A stretch of 64,000 nucleotides of DNA from Bradyrhizobium diazoefficiens (GTDB taxonomy: Bacteria; Pseudomonadota; Alphaproteobacteria; Rhizobiales; Xanthobacteraceae): NCBI RefSeq assembly GCF_016599855.1, contig NZ_CP067041.1:2852001-2916000 (forward strand), read 5' to 3'. Under the pieces are notes generated by a model. The model searched no databases. It saw nothing but the letters and a program-made list of their open reading frames with translations, and was not told where the DNA came from. Each line of letters begins with the position of its first letter. Position 1 is the first letter of the stretch. Shown here piece by piece: positions 53,504 through 61,694 of this stretch. A program made the translations under genes and the position numbers.

Positions 53504-54451
53504 ATGCGTAAGCGAATACTGGGATTGGCCGTCGTCGTGACGGCTTTGATGGGCGTAGCTCACGCCGAAGACAAGAAGGTAACCATTGGCGTTTCCATCC
53601 CCGCCGCCGATCATGGATGGACCGCCGGCGTGGTGTTCCATGCCGAACGGATGGCTAAGCTGCTGATGGCGCAACATCCGGGCTTGAACGTCATCGTGAA
53701 AACGGCTCCCGATCCAGCAACGCAGGCGAATTCCGTACAGGATCTCGTGACCCGGGGCATCAACGCACTGGTGATCCTGCCATCCGATCCCGATCCCCTG
53801 GTCAACGCCATCAAGGAGGTAAAGAGCAAAAACATATTTGTCGCGCTTGTGGACCGGGCGCCGAGCACCAACGACAATTCGGTTCGCGATCTCTATGTCG
53901 CCGGTAACAATCCGGCACTCGGCGCCACCGCAGGCGAATACATCAAGAAAAACACGCCGAATGCTCAGGTCGCTGTTATCCGCGGTCTGCCGATCCCCAT
54001 CGATCAGCAGCGCCAGGACGGCTTCGACAAGGCGATCGCCGGCTCCAACGTGAAGGTTCTCGCAAAGCAGTTCGGCAACTGGAATCGCGACGATGCCTTC
54101 AAGGTCATGCAGGACTATCTCACCAAGTTCCCCAAGATCGACGTGGTGTGGTGCCAGGATGACGACATGGCAGTCGGCGTGCTTCAGGCGATCGATCAGG
54201 CAAAGCGGACCGACATTCAATATGTCATCGCCGGCGCCGGCTCGAAGGATATGGTCAAGAAGGTCATGGACGGCGACAAGCTGATCCCGGTTGACGTGCT
54301 TTACCCGCCCGCCATGGTTGCAACCGCCATGGAATTGACCGCCGCCAACTTCTACAATCAGGTCCCGGTTCGCGGCAGCTACATCCTCGACGCGACACTG
54401 ATCACCAAGGCCAACGCGAAAGATTTTTATTTTCCGGATTCGCCGTTCTGA
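53504..54451 (+). CDS. Sugar ABC transporter substrate-binding protein (CUT2 type)
   Basis: This 315-residue RbsB-like protein has the signal peptide MRKRILGLAVVVTALMGVAHA and a mature start at EDKKVTIGVSIPAADHGWT. Ligand-domain blocks are VTRGINALVILPSDPDPLVNAI near 80, VALVDRAPSTNDN near 115 and DVVWCQDDDMAVGVLQAI near 215. GGGAGG lies about six bases before the ATG. In this operon the binding protein is encoded last, unlike the one at 38.1 kb. A strong terminator hairpin follows the stop. The sugar is unknown. Confidence 0.92.
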   Translation: MRKRILGLAVVVTALMGVAHAEDKKVTIGVSIPAADHGWTAGVVFHAERMAKLLMAQHPGLNVIVKTAPDPATQANSVQDLVTRGINALVILPSDPDPLVNAIKEVKSKNIFVALVDRAPSTNDNSVRDLYVAGNNPALGATAGEYIKKNTPNAQVAVIRGLPIPIDQQRQDGFDKAIAGSNVKVLAKQFGNWNRDDAFKVMQDYLTKFPKIDVVWCQDDDMAVGVLQAIDQAKRTDIQYVIAGAGSKDMVKKVMDGDKLIPVDVLYPPAMVATAMELTAANFYNQVPVRGSYILDATLITKANAKDFYFPDSPF

Positions 54452-54474
54452 ACAACATCGCATCGCAGCAACAG

Positions 54475-54508
54475 ACGGAGGGGCTGCGCGCCCCTCCGTT
54501 GATCTTTA
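54475..54508 (+). terminator. Rho-independent-type terminator after the CUT2 operon
   Basis: ACGGAGGGGC (54475-54484) and GCCCCTCCGT (54490-54499) form a perfect 10-bp GC-rich stem around TGCGC, followed by TGATCTTTA. It lies 24 bases after the binding-protein stop. Confidence 0.7.
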
Positions 54509-54582
54509 GATGTGTTTGAGAGTCAGGTCGCGAGGCGCGGTACGCAACGACGCGAGAGCTGATCGCCCGTTCGTCGTCTGCC

Positions 54583-55947
54583 TCACCGAGCGATCATGTC
54601 GACTGCTGCCGTCCACGCCTTGCGATAAGAGTCAAGGCCGGTCATCGAAATCGGATCAACGGGCGCCGGCTCCGCGATATGGTAAGAGGGGGGCCATTGC
54701 GCAAGCATTGCAGCGCCGCGTGCCGTGCCTGCGGCGTCTTCCGCCGCAAAGACGCGCTGCGTCGGTCGCAATGCGCCGAGAGTCTGACAGAAGGAAAGAT
54801 TGCCCGCGAAGGTTCCCTCCACGATGAGATCGCCGCTGGCCGCTCCCATCCGCGTCAGCATCAGATCGCTGACCAGCGCGCAATAGAGCGTCGCAAGTGC
54901 CGTCCGATCGCGCGTTGCGACGTTGCCGCGGATGACTCCGTGGGTCATCGCATAAGGCCCGCCCTGGCCGGAGAAACAGGGGAGGGCCATCGCGCCCGAA
55001 GCGATGACGCGCTCGATCGCGCCAAGATCCGGGTTGCCTCCGCCGCCCGCGATGAAGGCATATTCGCGTCCACCCATGAAGCGTCCGCAGGCGATGGGGC
55101 GGCCCAGCGCGTCGACGTTGGCGAGCGTGTCGTCGTTGGGATCGAGCTGATCGAGCGAAAGGCCCACGCACATCAGGATCACCCAGGTGCCGGTCGACAG
55201 CACGGTGAACGGTGCTTGGCGCGAAACGAGGTAGGGCAGAAGTGAAGCGTTGGAATCGTGGATACCGCAAAAGACCTGCGTTTCAGGCGCAAGCCCGGTG
55301 AGGGCGACGATTTCAGGTCGAATCGGACCGAGCGGATCGAAGGCGCGGCGCAGCGGCGGCAGCAAATGGTCGACGCCAAGAGCTTGGACGAGGCTGGAGA
55401 CGTGTCCCTGCCGCGGCGCCCAGAGATCCGTGTGGGCGCCGAGCGAGGTGACTTCCGAGACCGCAACGCCGCTCAGGCGCCAGGCCCAATATTGCGGATA
55501 GCCGACGAAATGCTTCGCTTTGACGAAGAGGTCCGGCCAGCGCCACTTCTGATAGGCGAGCTGCCGGCCGAGATTGAGGCCGGCCGGCACTTTCGGCGAC
55601 AGGCTCTCCGAAAAGGGGGGACGCAGCCCGGCATAGTCGGGTTCGATCGCGTCTACGCCGGTGAATTCGTAGTCCATGACCGGAGCGGCGAACTCGCTCT
55701 CGCCGATCAAGGCGCCGGCTGCACCATGCGCGGTCGGAACGATCGCACGGATCTGATGCGTGCGTGCGGCCTCACGAAGCGCATCGAGGAAGAAGGTCCA
55801 CGCGCTCTCAACATCTTCGTGCGGATAGGGTGGGCCCGGCAGGACGCGGTTGGGCGCCGACTTTTCCCAGAGGAGCCGGCCATTGTCGAACAAGGCAAGC
55901 TTTACGTTCGTCTTGCCGATGTCGAGCACTGCAACCGTCTGGCTCAT
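54583..55947 (-). CDS. rhaK: FGGY-family carbohydrate kinase, RhaK-like
   Basis: This 454-residue kinase has the N-terminal phosphate motif VAVLDIGKTNVKLALFD (residues 5-21). GIHDSNASLLPYL near 228 carries the catalytic Asp region, and LSTGTWVILM and the C-terminal AEDAAGTARGAAMLAQ are FGGY marks. As the last gene of the minus-strand rha transcript, it is inferred to phosphorylate L-rhamnulose. In Rhizobium leguminosarum the corresponding kinase is also needed for transport by the rha ABC system. It is separated from rhaS by 70 bases containing a strong hairpin. Confidence 0.8.
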   Translation of the reverse strand: MSQTVAVLDIGKTNVKLALFDNGRLLWEKSAPNRVLPGPPYPHEDVESAWTFFLDALREAARTHQIRAIVPTAHGAAGALIGESEFAAPVMDYEFTGVDAIEPDYAGLRPPFSESLSPKVPAGLNLGRQLAYQKWRWPDLFVKAKHFVGYPQYWAWRLSGVAVSEVTSLGAHTDLWAPRQGHVSSLVQALGVDHLLPPLRRAFDPLGPIRPEIVALTGLAPETQVFCGIHDSNASLLPYLVSRQAPFTVLSTGTWVILMCVGLSLDQLDPNDDTLANVDALGRPIACGRFMGGREYAFIAGGGGNPDLGAIERVIASGAMALPCFSGQGGPYAMTHGVIRGNVATRDRTALATLYCALVSDLMLTRMGAASGDLIVEGTFAGNLSFCQTLGALRPTQRVFAAEDAAGTARGAAMLAQWPPSYHIAEPAPVDPISMTGLDSYRKAWTAAVDMIAR

Positions 55948-55979
55948 CGTCAGCTATATCTCAACAAGGCCTAAGCGTG

Positions 55980-56006
55980 TGCCCGGCCGCGTTCTGCGGC
56001 CGGGCA
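55980..56006 (-). other. Intercistronic hairpin between rhaS and rhaK
   Basis: TGCCCGGCCGC (55980-55990) and GCGGCCGGGCA (55996-56006) are perfectly complementary over 11 bp around GTTCT. It starts 12 bases after the rhaS stop in the direction of transcription. No U-run follows, so mRNA protection or partial attenuation before the kinase gene is more likely than full termination. Confidence 0.65.
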
Positions 56007-56017
56007 ACGAGCCGAGA

Positions 56018-57133
56018 TCAGAAATCGAAGTCCTTGATGTTCTGCTTCGTGAAGATGAAGGGCGATCCGAGCAGGACCTCACTGCCATTGACCACGTTCA
56101 GCTTGCCGAGCTTGCCGGCCTCCACCGACGTTGCGCCGGGCTTCAGCTTGCCGTCGACCACGGCACGCATCACGTAGGTCGCGGCATAGCCGAGATCGAC
56201 CGGGTTCCACAGCACGACCGACTTGACGCAGTCCGCGTTGACATACGGCTTCATCGCATTGGGCGTGGCGAGGCCGACCACCGCCACCTTGCCGCAGAGC
56301 TTGGCCTTGGTCACGGCTTCCGCCGAAGCGGGCGTCGCGACCGAGGTCATGCCGAACAGGCCGGCGAGCTTGTCGCCATGCTTGTTGATCAGCGTGGTCG
56401 CCTGGTTGAAGGACAGGTTGTTGTCCTCCTGTGCCTCGACGGTCTCGAGCCATTTCAGCTTGGGATGACATTTCTGAGCATAGGCCCACATTTCGGCGAT
56501 CCAGCGTGCCTGGTTCGGCGTGGTGAAGGTCGAGGTGACGATCGCGAAGCTCTTGTCCTCGCCGGCCTCCTTGGCCATCGAGTCGATCATCGCCTTGGCG
56601 ATGCCGTTGAACTCGGCCTGGTTTACGAACCATTCGCGCGCATCCGGCGTCGAGTTGGCGTCATAGCCGACGACATGGATGCCCTTCGACAGCGCCTTCT
56701 TCAGCACCGGTGCGATCGCCACCGGATCGTTGGCGGCAAAGAGAATGCCGTCGACGCCGCTCGTGATGTAATTGTCGATGAACTTGATCTGCTCATCGAT
56801 CTTTGCTTCGGTCGGGCCGTCGGTCTTGACCGTGACATTGCCGAGCGCCTTGGCGGCCTCCTGCATGCCTTTCGACGTCGCGTTGAAATAACCGATGCCG
56901 ATCAGCTTCGGCACGTCGACCAGCGTGATCGGTTTACCCGACTTGTCGGCCGCGTTGGTTGCCCGGCCGCCGTCATAAGGCTTGGCCGCGGGCGCGGCGC
57001 TGGCCTCACCGGCCGAACAGGCAAGCGGATTGACCGGCAGGTCGTCCGCGCCGTCCCATCTCTTGTCTGCCGCCGAGGCCGTTCCGGCCAGCAGCGTCGC
57101 GCCGAGGAATGCAGCAGCTAATCCGAGTTTCAT
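56018..57133 (-). CDS. rhaS: Rhamnose ABC transporter substrate-binding protein RhaS (LsrB/RbsB-like)
   Basis: This 371-residue periplasmic protein has signal peptide MKLGLAAAFLGATLLAGTASA. A mature N-terminal extension of about 50 residues precedes the first strand (VDVPKLIGIGYFNATSKGM). SGVDGILFAANDPVAIAPVLKKAL and HVVGYDANSTPDAREWFVNQ resemble autoinducer-2 and rhamnose binding proteins. The start at 57133 has GGGAGGAAAC upstream with normal spacing. Here the gene follows rhaQ, whereas in R. leguminosarum rhaS precedes rhaT, so gene order differs. Confidence 0.8.
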   Translation of the reverse strand: MKLGLAAAFLGATLLAGTASAADKRWDGADDLPVNPLACSAGEASAAPAAKPYDGGRATNAADKSGKPITLVDVPKLIGIGYFNATSKGMQEAAKALGNVTVKTDGPTEAKIDEQIKFIDNYITSGVDGILFAANDPVAIAPVLKKALSKGIHVVGYDANSTPDAREWFVNQAEFNGIAKAMIDSMAKEAGEDKSFAIVTSTFTTPNQARWIAEMWAYAQKCHPKLKWLETVEAQEDNNLSFNQATTLINKHGDKLAGLFGMTSVATPASAEAVTKAKLCGKVAVVGLATPNAMKPYVNADCVKSVVLWNPVDLGYAATYVMRAVVDGKLKPGATSVEAGKLGKLNVVNGSEVLLGSPFIFTKQNIKDFDF

Positions 57134-57181
57134 TTTGTTTCCTCCCATGTTGAAGCCGCTTTTTCGCGGCCGGACACGCCA

Positions 57182-58174
57182 TCAAACGCCCTCGCGTCGC
57201 CGCTGGAGCGAACTCGCCACAAGAGTTGAAAGGATGAGCACCGCGCCGATGACCACGATCGTCGCGTCGCCCTTGACGCCGGTCAGGGCCAGCCCGTTTT
57301 TCAGGAGCTGGATCATGGCGAGGCCGACGACCGTGCCCCAGATCGTGCCGACGCCTCCGAATATGCTGGTGCCGCCGAGCACCACCGCCGCGATCACGTC
57401 GAGCTCATAGCCGATCCCCATGTCCGAGCGGGTGGTGGTTACGCGCGAGACGAGAACGCAGGCCGAGAGGCCGGCCATCAGGCCCGACAGCGTGTAGATG
57501 ATCAGCTTTGCGCGATCGACCGGCAAACCGGAAAAGCGCGCGGCGGTCTCGTTGTTGCCCATCGCATAGAGTGTCCGGCCGAAGGTCGTGCGGTCAAGAA
57601 CGATTGCCGACACCACGATCGCGATCAGCAAGAGCCAGAGTTGCGCCGGCACGCCGAAGAGGTTTTCCTGCCCGATGAAGTAGAACCATTCCGGATAGCC
57701 GCGGACTGAACGCGCCTGGCTGATCCCCTCGGCGAGGCCGCGATAGAGTGCGAGTGTGGCGATTGTCATGATCAGTGGTGGTACTTTCACCCTGGTGATG
57801 ACGATGCCGTTGAGAAAGCCCGCCGCGGCGCCGACGAGCAGCGAGAAGCAGATCGCCAGCGGCAGAGGAAAGCCGAAGCTCTTCCAGGAATAGCCGAGCA
57901 TGATCGCGCAGAGTCCGACTATCGAGCCGACCGAGAGATCGATGCCACCGGTGATGATGATGAAAGTCATCGGTAGCGCGATCAGCCCGACCTCCGTCGT
58001 CAGCCTGCCTTGATTGAGCAGATTGTCGATCGTGAGGAAGCGATTGTTCAAGGCGCCGAGCCCGATCAATGCAACGATAAGGATCGCCGCGAGCATGGTC
58101 TCGTGACGCAGCAGCCACCAAGGCACTGCGCGCTTGACGGTCTGGGGAAGTGGGATTTCGCTCATGGCGCTCAT
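57182..58174 (-). CDS. rhaQ: Rhamnose ABC transporter permease RhaQ
   Basis: This 330-residue CUT2 permease starts MSAMSEIPLPQTVKRAVP. The family mark FIIITGGIDLSVGSIVGLCA lies near residue 75, GNNETAARFSGLPVDRAKL near 215 and AVVLGGTSIFGGVGTIWGT near 270. The start at 58174 shares ATGA with the rhaP stop; a second ATG three codons later is possible. A longer frame to 58699 runs through rhaP and is rejected. With RhaP it forms a heterodimeric membrane channel. Confidence 0.88.
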   Translation of the reverse strand: MSAMSEIPLPQTVKRAVPWWLLRHETMLAAILIVALIGLGALNNRFLTIDNLLNQGRLTTEVGLIALPMTFIIITGGIDLSVGSIVGLCAIMLGYSWKSFGFPLPLAICFSLLVGAAAGFLNGIVITRVKVPPLIMTIATLALYRGLAEGISQARSVRGYPEWFYFIGQENLFGVPAQLWLLLIAIVVSAIVLDRTTFGRTLYAMGNNETAARFSGLPVDRAKLIIYTLSGLMAGLSACVLVSRVTTTRSDMGIGYELDVIAAVVLGGTSIFGGVGTIWGTVVGLAMIQLLKNGLALTGVKGDATIVVIGAVLILSTLVASSLQRRREGV

Positions 58175-59157
58175 GCTCCGGCCATGCGCCGGCGCCGCAG
58201 AATGTCGGCGATCACGGTTATGAGGATGAGCGCGCCCTGGACCGCGCGGATCCAGTAGGGCGAGACGTCGATGAAGACCAGCGCGCTGGCGATCTCGGCG
58301 ATGAGCACGGCGGCAAGGGTCGAGCCGACCACCGTGCCGACGCCGCCGAGGATGCTGACGCCTCCGACGACCGACGCGGTGATGATCGTCAGCTCGAGAT
58401 TGGGCGGCACGGTCGACTGGATAACGCGCAGCTGCGTCGCGTAGAGCAGGGCGGCCGCTCCAGCGAACAAGCCGTGCAGCGCGAAGACCATGACGACCGT
58501 GCGCGGCTGCGAAATGCCGCAGAGCCGCGCCGCTTCGGCGTTGCCGCCGACGGCGTAGATGGCGCGTCCCGAGGCCGAATAGCGCATCCACAACGCTGCC
58601 AGGATCGTCACCAGGATCATGAGCAAAACCGGAACGGGCAGCACACCGAAGAGTTCGACATCGGCCAGATGAAAATTGTCGGGCAGGTCGGTGATCCATT
58701 TGCCGCCGGTGACGCTGATCAGGCCACCTTTGAGGATCGACAGCATGCCGAGCGTGACCACGATTGCCGGAATGCGCAGATAGGCGATGATGGCGCCCTG
58801 CAAGGCCATCACGAGGATGCCGGCAACAAGCGCTGCCAACCAGGCGACCACGATTGGCGCGCCGTTCACGGCGAGCGTGCCGCTGATCGTCGCGAGGACG
58901 CCAATCAGCGCTCCGACAGAGATATCGATGTTGCCGGAAACGATCACCATCGACATGCCGACCGCGGCGACCGCGATATAGGCGTTGCCGAGCAGCACGT
59001 CGGAAAGATTGCGCGTCGCCAGAAAGCGCGGATTGTCAAGACCAACGGCAATGGCGAGGCCGATCACCGCGATCGCGAGCAAGGCCTCCTGCGAAGCAAG
59101 TACCTTCAGCCGCCGCCGCGGATCCGCCTCGGCTCCGGTTAAGGTCACCGCCGTCAT
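58171..59157 (-). CDS. rhaP: Rhamnose ABC transporter permease RhaP
   Basis: This 328-residue CUT2 permease has its first membrane segment at EALLAIAVIGLAIAVGL (about 25-41) and the family mark VIVSGNIDISVGALIGVLA near 75. GGNAEAARLCGISQPRTVVM lies near 210 and ASVVGGVSILGGVGTVVGS near 265. It overlaps rhaT by four bases at its start and rhaQ by four at its end, as expected for stoichiometric synthesis. Confidence 0.88.
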   Translation of the reverse strand: MTAVTLTGAEADPRRRLKVLASQEALLAIAVIGLAIAVGLDNPRFLATRNLSDVLLGNAYIAVAAVGMSMVIVSGNIDISVGALIGVLATISGTLAVNGAPIVVAWLAALVAGILVMALQGAIIAYLRIPAIVVTLGMLSILKGGLISVTGGKWITDLPDNFHLADVELFGVLPVPVLLMILVTILAALWMRYSASGRAIYAVGGNAEAARLCGISQPRTVVMVFALHGLFAGAAALLYATQLRVIQSTVPPNLELTIITASVVGGVSILGGVGTVVGSTLAAVLIAEIASALVFIDVSPYWIRAVQGALILITVIADILRRRRMAGA

Positions 59158-60695
59158 GCCGCTTTCTCCGCGTCGTCATGACTGCCCATCATCGCTGCGC
59201 CGACCGACTCCTGGGTTGCTTGTTCGCGCGAGAATTCGGCAACGATACGGCCTTCGCGCATCACGAGGATGCGGTCGCTCATGCCGAGCACCTCTGGCAG
59301 CTCGCTCGAAATCATCAGGATGGCGAGCCCCTGCGCCGCAAGCTCGCCCATCAGCCGATGGATCTCCGCCTTGGCGCCCACATCGATGCCGCGCGTCGGC
59401 TCGTCGAGGATCAATAGCTTCGGCCCGTTGGCGAGCCATTTGCCGAGCACGATCTTCTGTTGATTGCCGCCGGAGAGCTTGCCCGCGACCTGCTCGAGCG
59501 AGCTGGCCTTGACCGCAAAGCGCCTGACGCCATCGCCAGCAAGCTCGCGCTCGGCGCCGCGATCGATGAAGCCGGCGAACGCGACTTTGCCAAGCGCGGC
59601 GAGGCTGAAATTCTCGCGCACTGTCATCGGCCGCACCAGGCCTTGCGTGCCGCGATCTTCGGGAACATAGGCGAGGCCCAAGGATCGTGCCTGTGCCGGG
59701 GAGCGGATGTCGACCTTCTGTCCGGCGATCCGGATTTCGCCGCTCTCGGCCGGTGTGACGCCGAAAATGGTATGCGCCAGCTCGCTGCGACCCGAGCCGA
59801 TGAGGCCCGCCAGGCCGACGATCTCGCCTGCGCGCACCGTGAGCGAGACGTTCTTCGTCAGCGGCCGCCGTTCGAGATGCTTTACCTCCAGCACTGGCTT
59901 GCCGATCGGAACCGTGATCTTCGGAAACAGACTCTCGATCTTGCGGCCGACCATCAGGTGAACGAGCTCGGCCGCGTCCGTCTCAGTGACGCGCTTGGTC
60001 GCAACATGCGCGCCATCGCGCAGCACCGTGACACGATCGGCGATCGCGAAAATCTCATCGAGCCGATGGCTGATATAGATCAGGGCGACGCCGCGAGCTT
60101 TCAGCTTGCGCACGATATCGAACAGTCGCGTCACGTCGTACTCGGTCAGCGCCGCGGTCGGCTCGTCCATGATGAGAATGCGCGCATCCTGCGACAGCGC
60201 GCGCAGGATTTCGACACGCTGGCGATTGCCGACGCTGAGGGAGCCGACGACTCGGTCGGCCTGCAGGTCATGAATCTCGAGCGAAGCGAGCAGCGCATTC
60301 GTCTTCTCGTGCATCGCACGCCAGTCAAGCCGGCCGAGGCCAGCGCGCGGCGCATGGCCCATGAATATGTTCTCGGCGACGGTGAGTTCCGGAAACAGCA
60401 GCAGCTCCTGATAGATCGTGGCGATGCCGGCGCGCCTTGCATCGTCCGGCCGCGCGAGATCGACCGGCTTGCCGTCGATGACCACCTCGCCGCGATCGGG
60501 CGGGAACACGCCCGAGACGATCTTGATCAGCGTCGACTTGCCGGCGCCGTTCTCGCCGAGCAAGGCGTGGACTTCGCCCCTGGCGGCGTCGAACGAGACG
60601 CCGGACAGCGCCCGCACGCCCGGAAAGGACTTTTCGATGGCGCGCACCGATAGAAGGGACGCGGCGGGAGTTTCACTGCGCGGGTCAGTTGTCAT
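59154..60695 (-). CDS. rhaT: Rhamnose ABC transporter ATP-binding protein RhaT
   Basis: This 513-residue tandem ATPase of the RbsA class has Walker [15 protein letters not shown] near residue 52, signature [15 protein letters not shown] near 155 and Walker [12 protein letters not shown]. The second half has [15 protein letters not shown] near 408 and [30 protein letters not shown] replaces the second Walker A, as usual in the family. It starts two bases after the rhaR stop. The name RhaT is also used in enteric bacteria for an unrelated rhamnose-proton symporter. Confidence 0.88.
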   Translation of the reverse strand: MTTDPRSETPAASLLSVRAIEKSFPGVRALSGVSFDAARGEVHALLGENGAGKSTLIKIVSGVFPPDRGEVVIDGKPVDLARPDDARRAGIATIYQELLLFPELTVAENIFMGHAPRAGLGRLDWRAMHEKTNALLASLEIHDLQADRVVGSLSVGNRQRVEILRALSQDARILIMDEPTAALTEYDVTRLFDIVRKLKARGVALIYISHRLDEIFAIADRVTVLRDGAHVATKRVTETDAAELVHLMVGRKIESLFPKITVPIGKPVLEVKHLERRPLTKNVSLTVRAGEIVGLAGLIGSGRSELAHTIFGVTPAESGEIRIAGQKVDIRSPAQARSLGLAYVPEDRGTQGLVRPMTVRENFSLAALGKVAFAGFIDRGAERELAGDGVRRFAVKASSLEQVAGKLSGGNQQKIVLGKWLANGPKLLILDEPTRGIDVGAKAEIHRLMGELAAQGLAILMISSELPEVLGMSDRILVMREGRIVAEFSREQATQESVGAAMMGSHDDAEKAA

Positions 60696-60697
60696 GG

Positions 60698-61510
60698 TCA
60701 GGCCGCCGCATTGGTTTGAGTGCCTGCATCGACGACCATGATGCGGACACCGTGCCCGCGCAGCATGTCAAGCGCGTCGCCCGGCGCATCGGAATCGGTG
60801 ATGACCGTATCGATGCGGGAGAGGGGGCAGACGACAAGGCTGCCGCGCGAGACGAATTTCGAGGAATCGGCGAGCACGATCAGCTTGTCGGCACGCTTCA
60901 GCAGTTTGGATTCGGCGCGAGCGAGCAGGGGGTCGCCCTCGATCACGCCGAGCGGTCCGATCGAAATCGCACTCATGAACATCCGCGTCGCCGAATAATG
61001 CTGGATCGCATCCTCGTCAAAGGGCGAGACGATCATGCCCTGTTCACGATAGACCTCGCCGCCCGGCAGGGCGACGCGGCATTTCGACGTGTGGATCAGC
61101 GCGTCGGCGAGCAGATAGGAATTGGTCAATACCTTCAGACGGCGCTCGCGCAGATACTCGCCCATCTGATACGTCGTCGTGCCGCCGTTGATGATGATCG
61201 TCTCGCCATCGGCGCAGAGGGCGACCGCCGCTTTGGCAATGGCGCGTTTGGCATCTATATTGAGCGTCTGGCTGACGTCGAAGGAGCGGGTGGCAAGGGA
61301 GAGGACGTCGCCAGGTGCGTTGGCGGTTTCCGGCAGGGCTTCGAGTCCGCCATGCACTCTGGTCGCGACACCTTGCTCGGCAAGCTTGGCGAAATCGCGC
61401 CGTATCGAGGCTTCAGAGACGCCGGTCGCGCGACAAGCGTCGGCGATGCGCACCAGCGACCGCTCACGCAAGAGCGTCTTGATGACCTGCCAGCGTTCCC
61501 GCTCGTGCAC
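60698..61510 (-). CDS. rhaR: DeoR-family regulator RhaR
   Basis: This 270-residue regulator starts at GTG 61510 (HERERWQVIKTLLRERSL), because GGGAGGG lies six bases upstream and the HTH normally begins at the N-terminus. A longer frame from ATG 61585 adds 25 unconserved residues. The HTH is VRIADACRATGVSEASIRRDFAKL (about 18-42). The effector domain of the DeoR type has INGGTTTYQMGEYL near 118 and KADKLIVLADSSKF-like residues near 210. It is the first gene of the minus-strand transport operon and diverges from the rhaD fusion. TGATTGA repeats between them are candidate sites. Confidence 0.88.
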   Translation of the reverse strand: MHERERWQVIKTLLRERSLVRIADACRATGVSEASIRRDFAKLAEQGVATRVHGGLEALPETANAPGDVLSLATRSFDVSQTLNIDAKRAIAKAAVALCADGETIIINGGTTTYQMGEYLRERRLKVLTNSYLLADALIHTSKCRVALPGGEVYREQGMIVSPFDEDAIQHYSATRMFMSAISIGPLGVIEGDPLLARAESKLLKRADKLIVLADSSKFVSRGSLVVCPLSRIDTVITDSDAPGDALDMLRGHGVRIMVVDAGTQTNAAA

Positions 61511-61580
61511 TGTCGCCCTCCCTTTGGCAGCAAATAGGTCATGCTCTCGACCAACGGTCAACTGCAAACCGTCAGAGTCG

Positions 61581-61662
61581 CTCAATATCGCGCTGCATCA
61601 ATCATATTGCGTCGCAGAATTGAGTGTCGGTGATTGACCTTGATTGAATCGACGGCCTAAGC
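61581..61662. promoter_or_regulatory. Divergent rhaR/rhaD regulatory region with TGATTGA repeats
   Basis: TGATTGA occurs inverted at 61598-61604 and twice directly at 61631-61637 and 61641-61647, ten bases apart. CTCAAT (61581-61586) and ATTGAG (61619-61624) form a wider inverted repeat. A possible plus-strand promoter is TTGACC (61634-61639), 17 bases, CTAAGC (61657-61662), so a repressor on the direct repeats would cover the -35. Confidence 0.5.
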
Positions 61663-61694
61663 TGCCCGGACATCAAGCACAGGGAGAATGCCTA

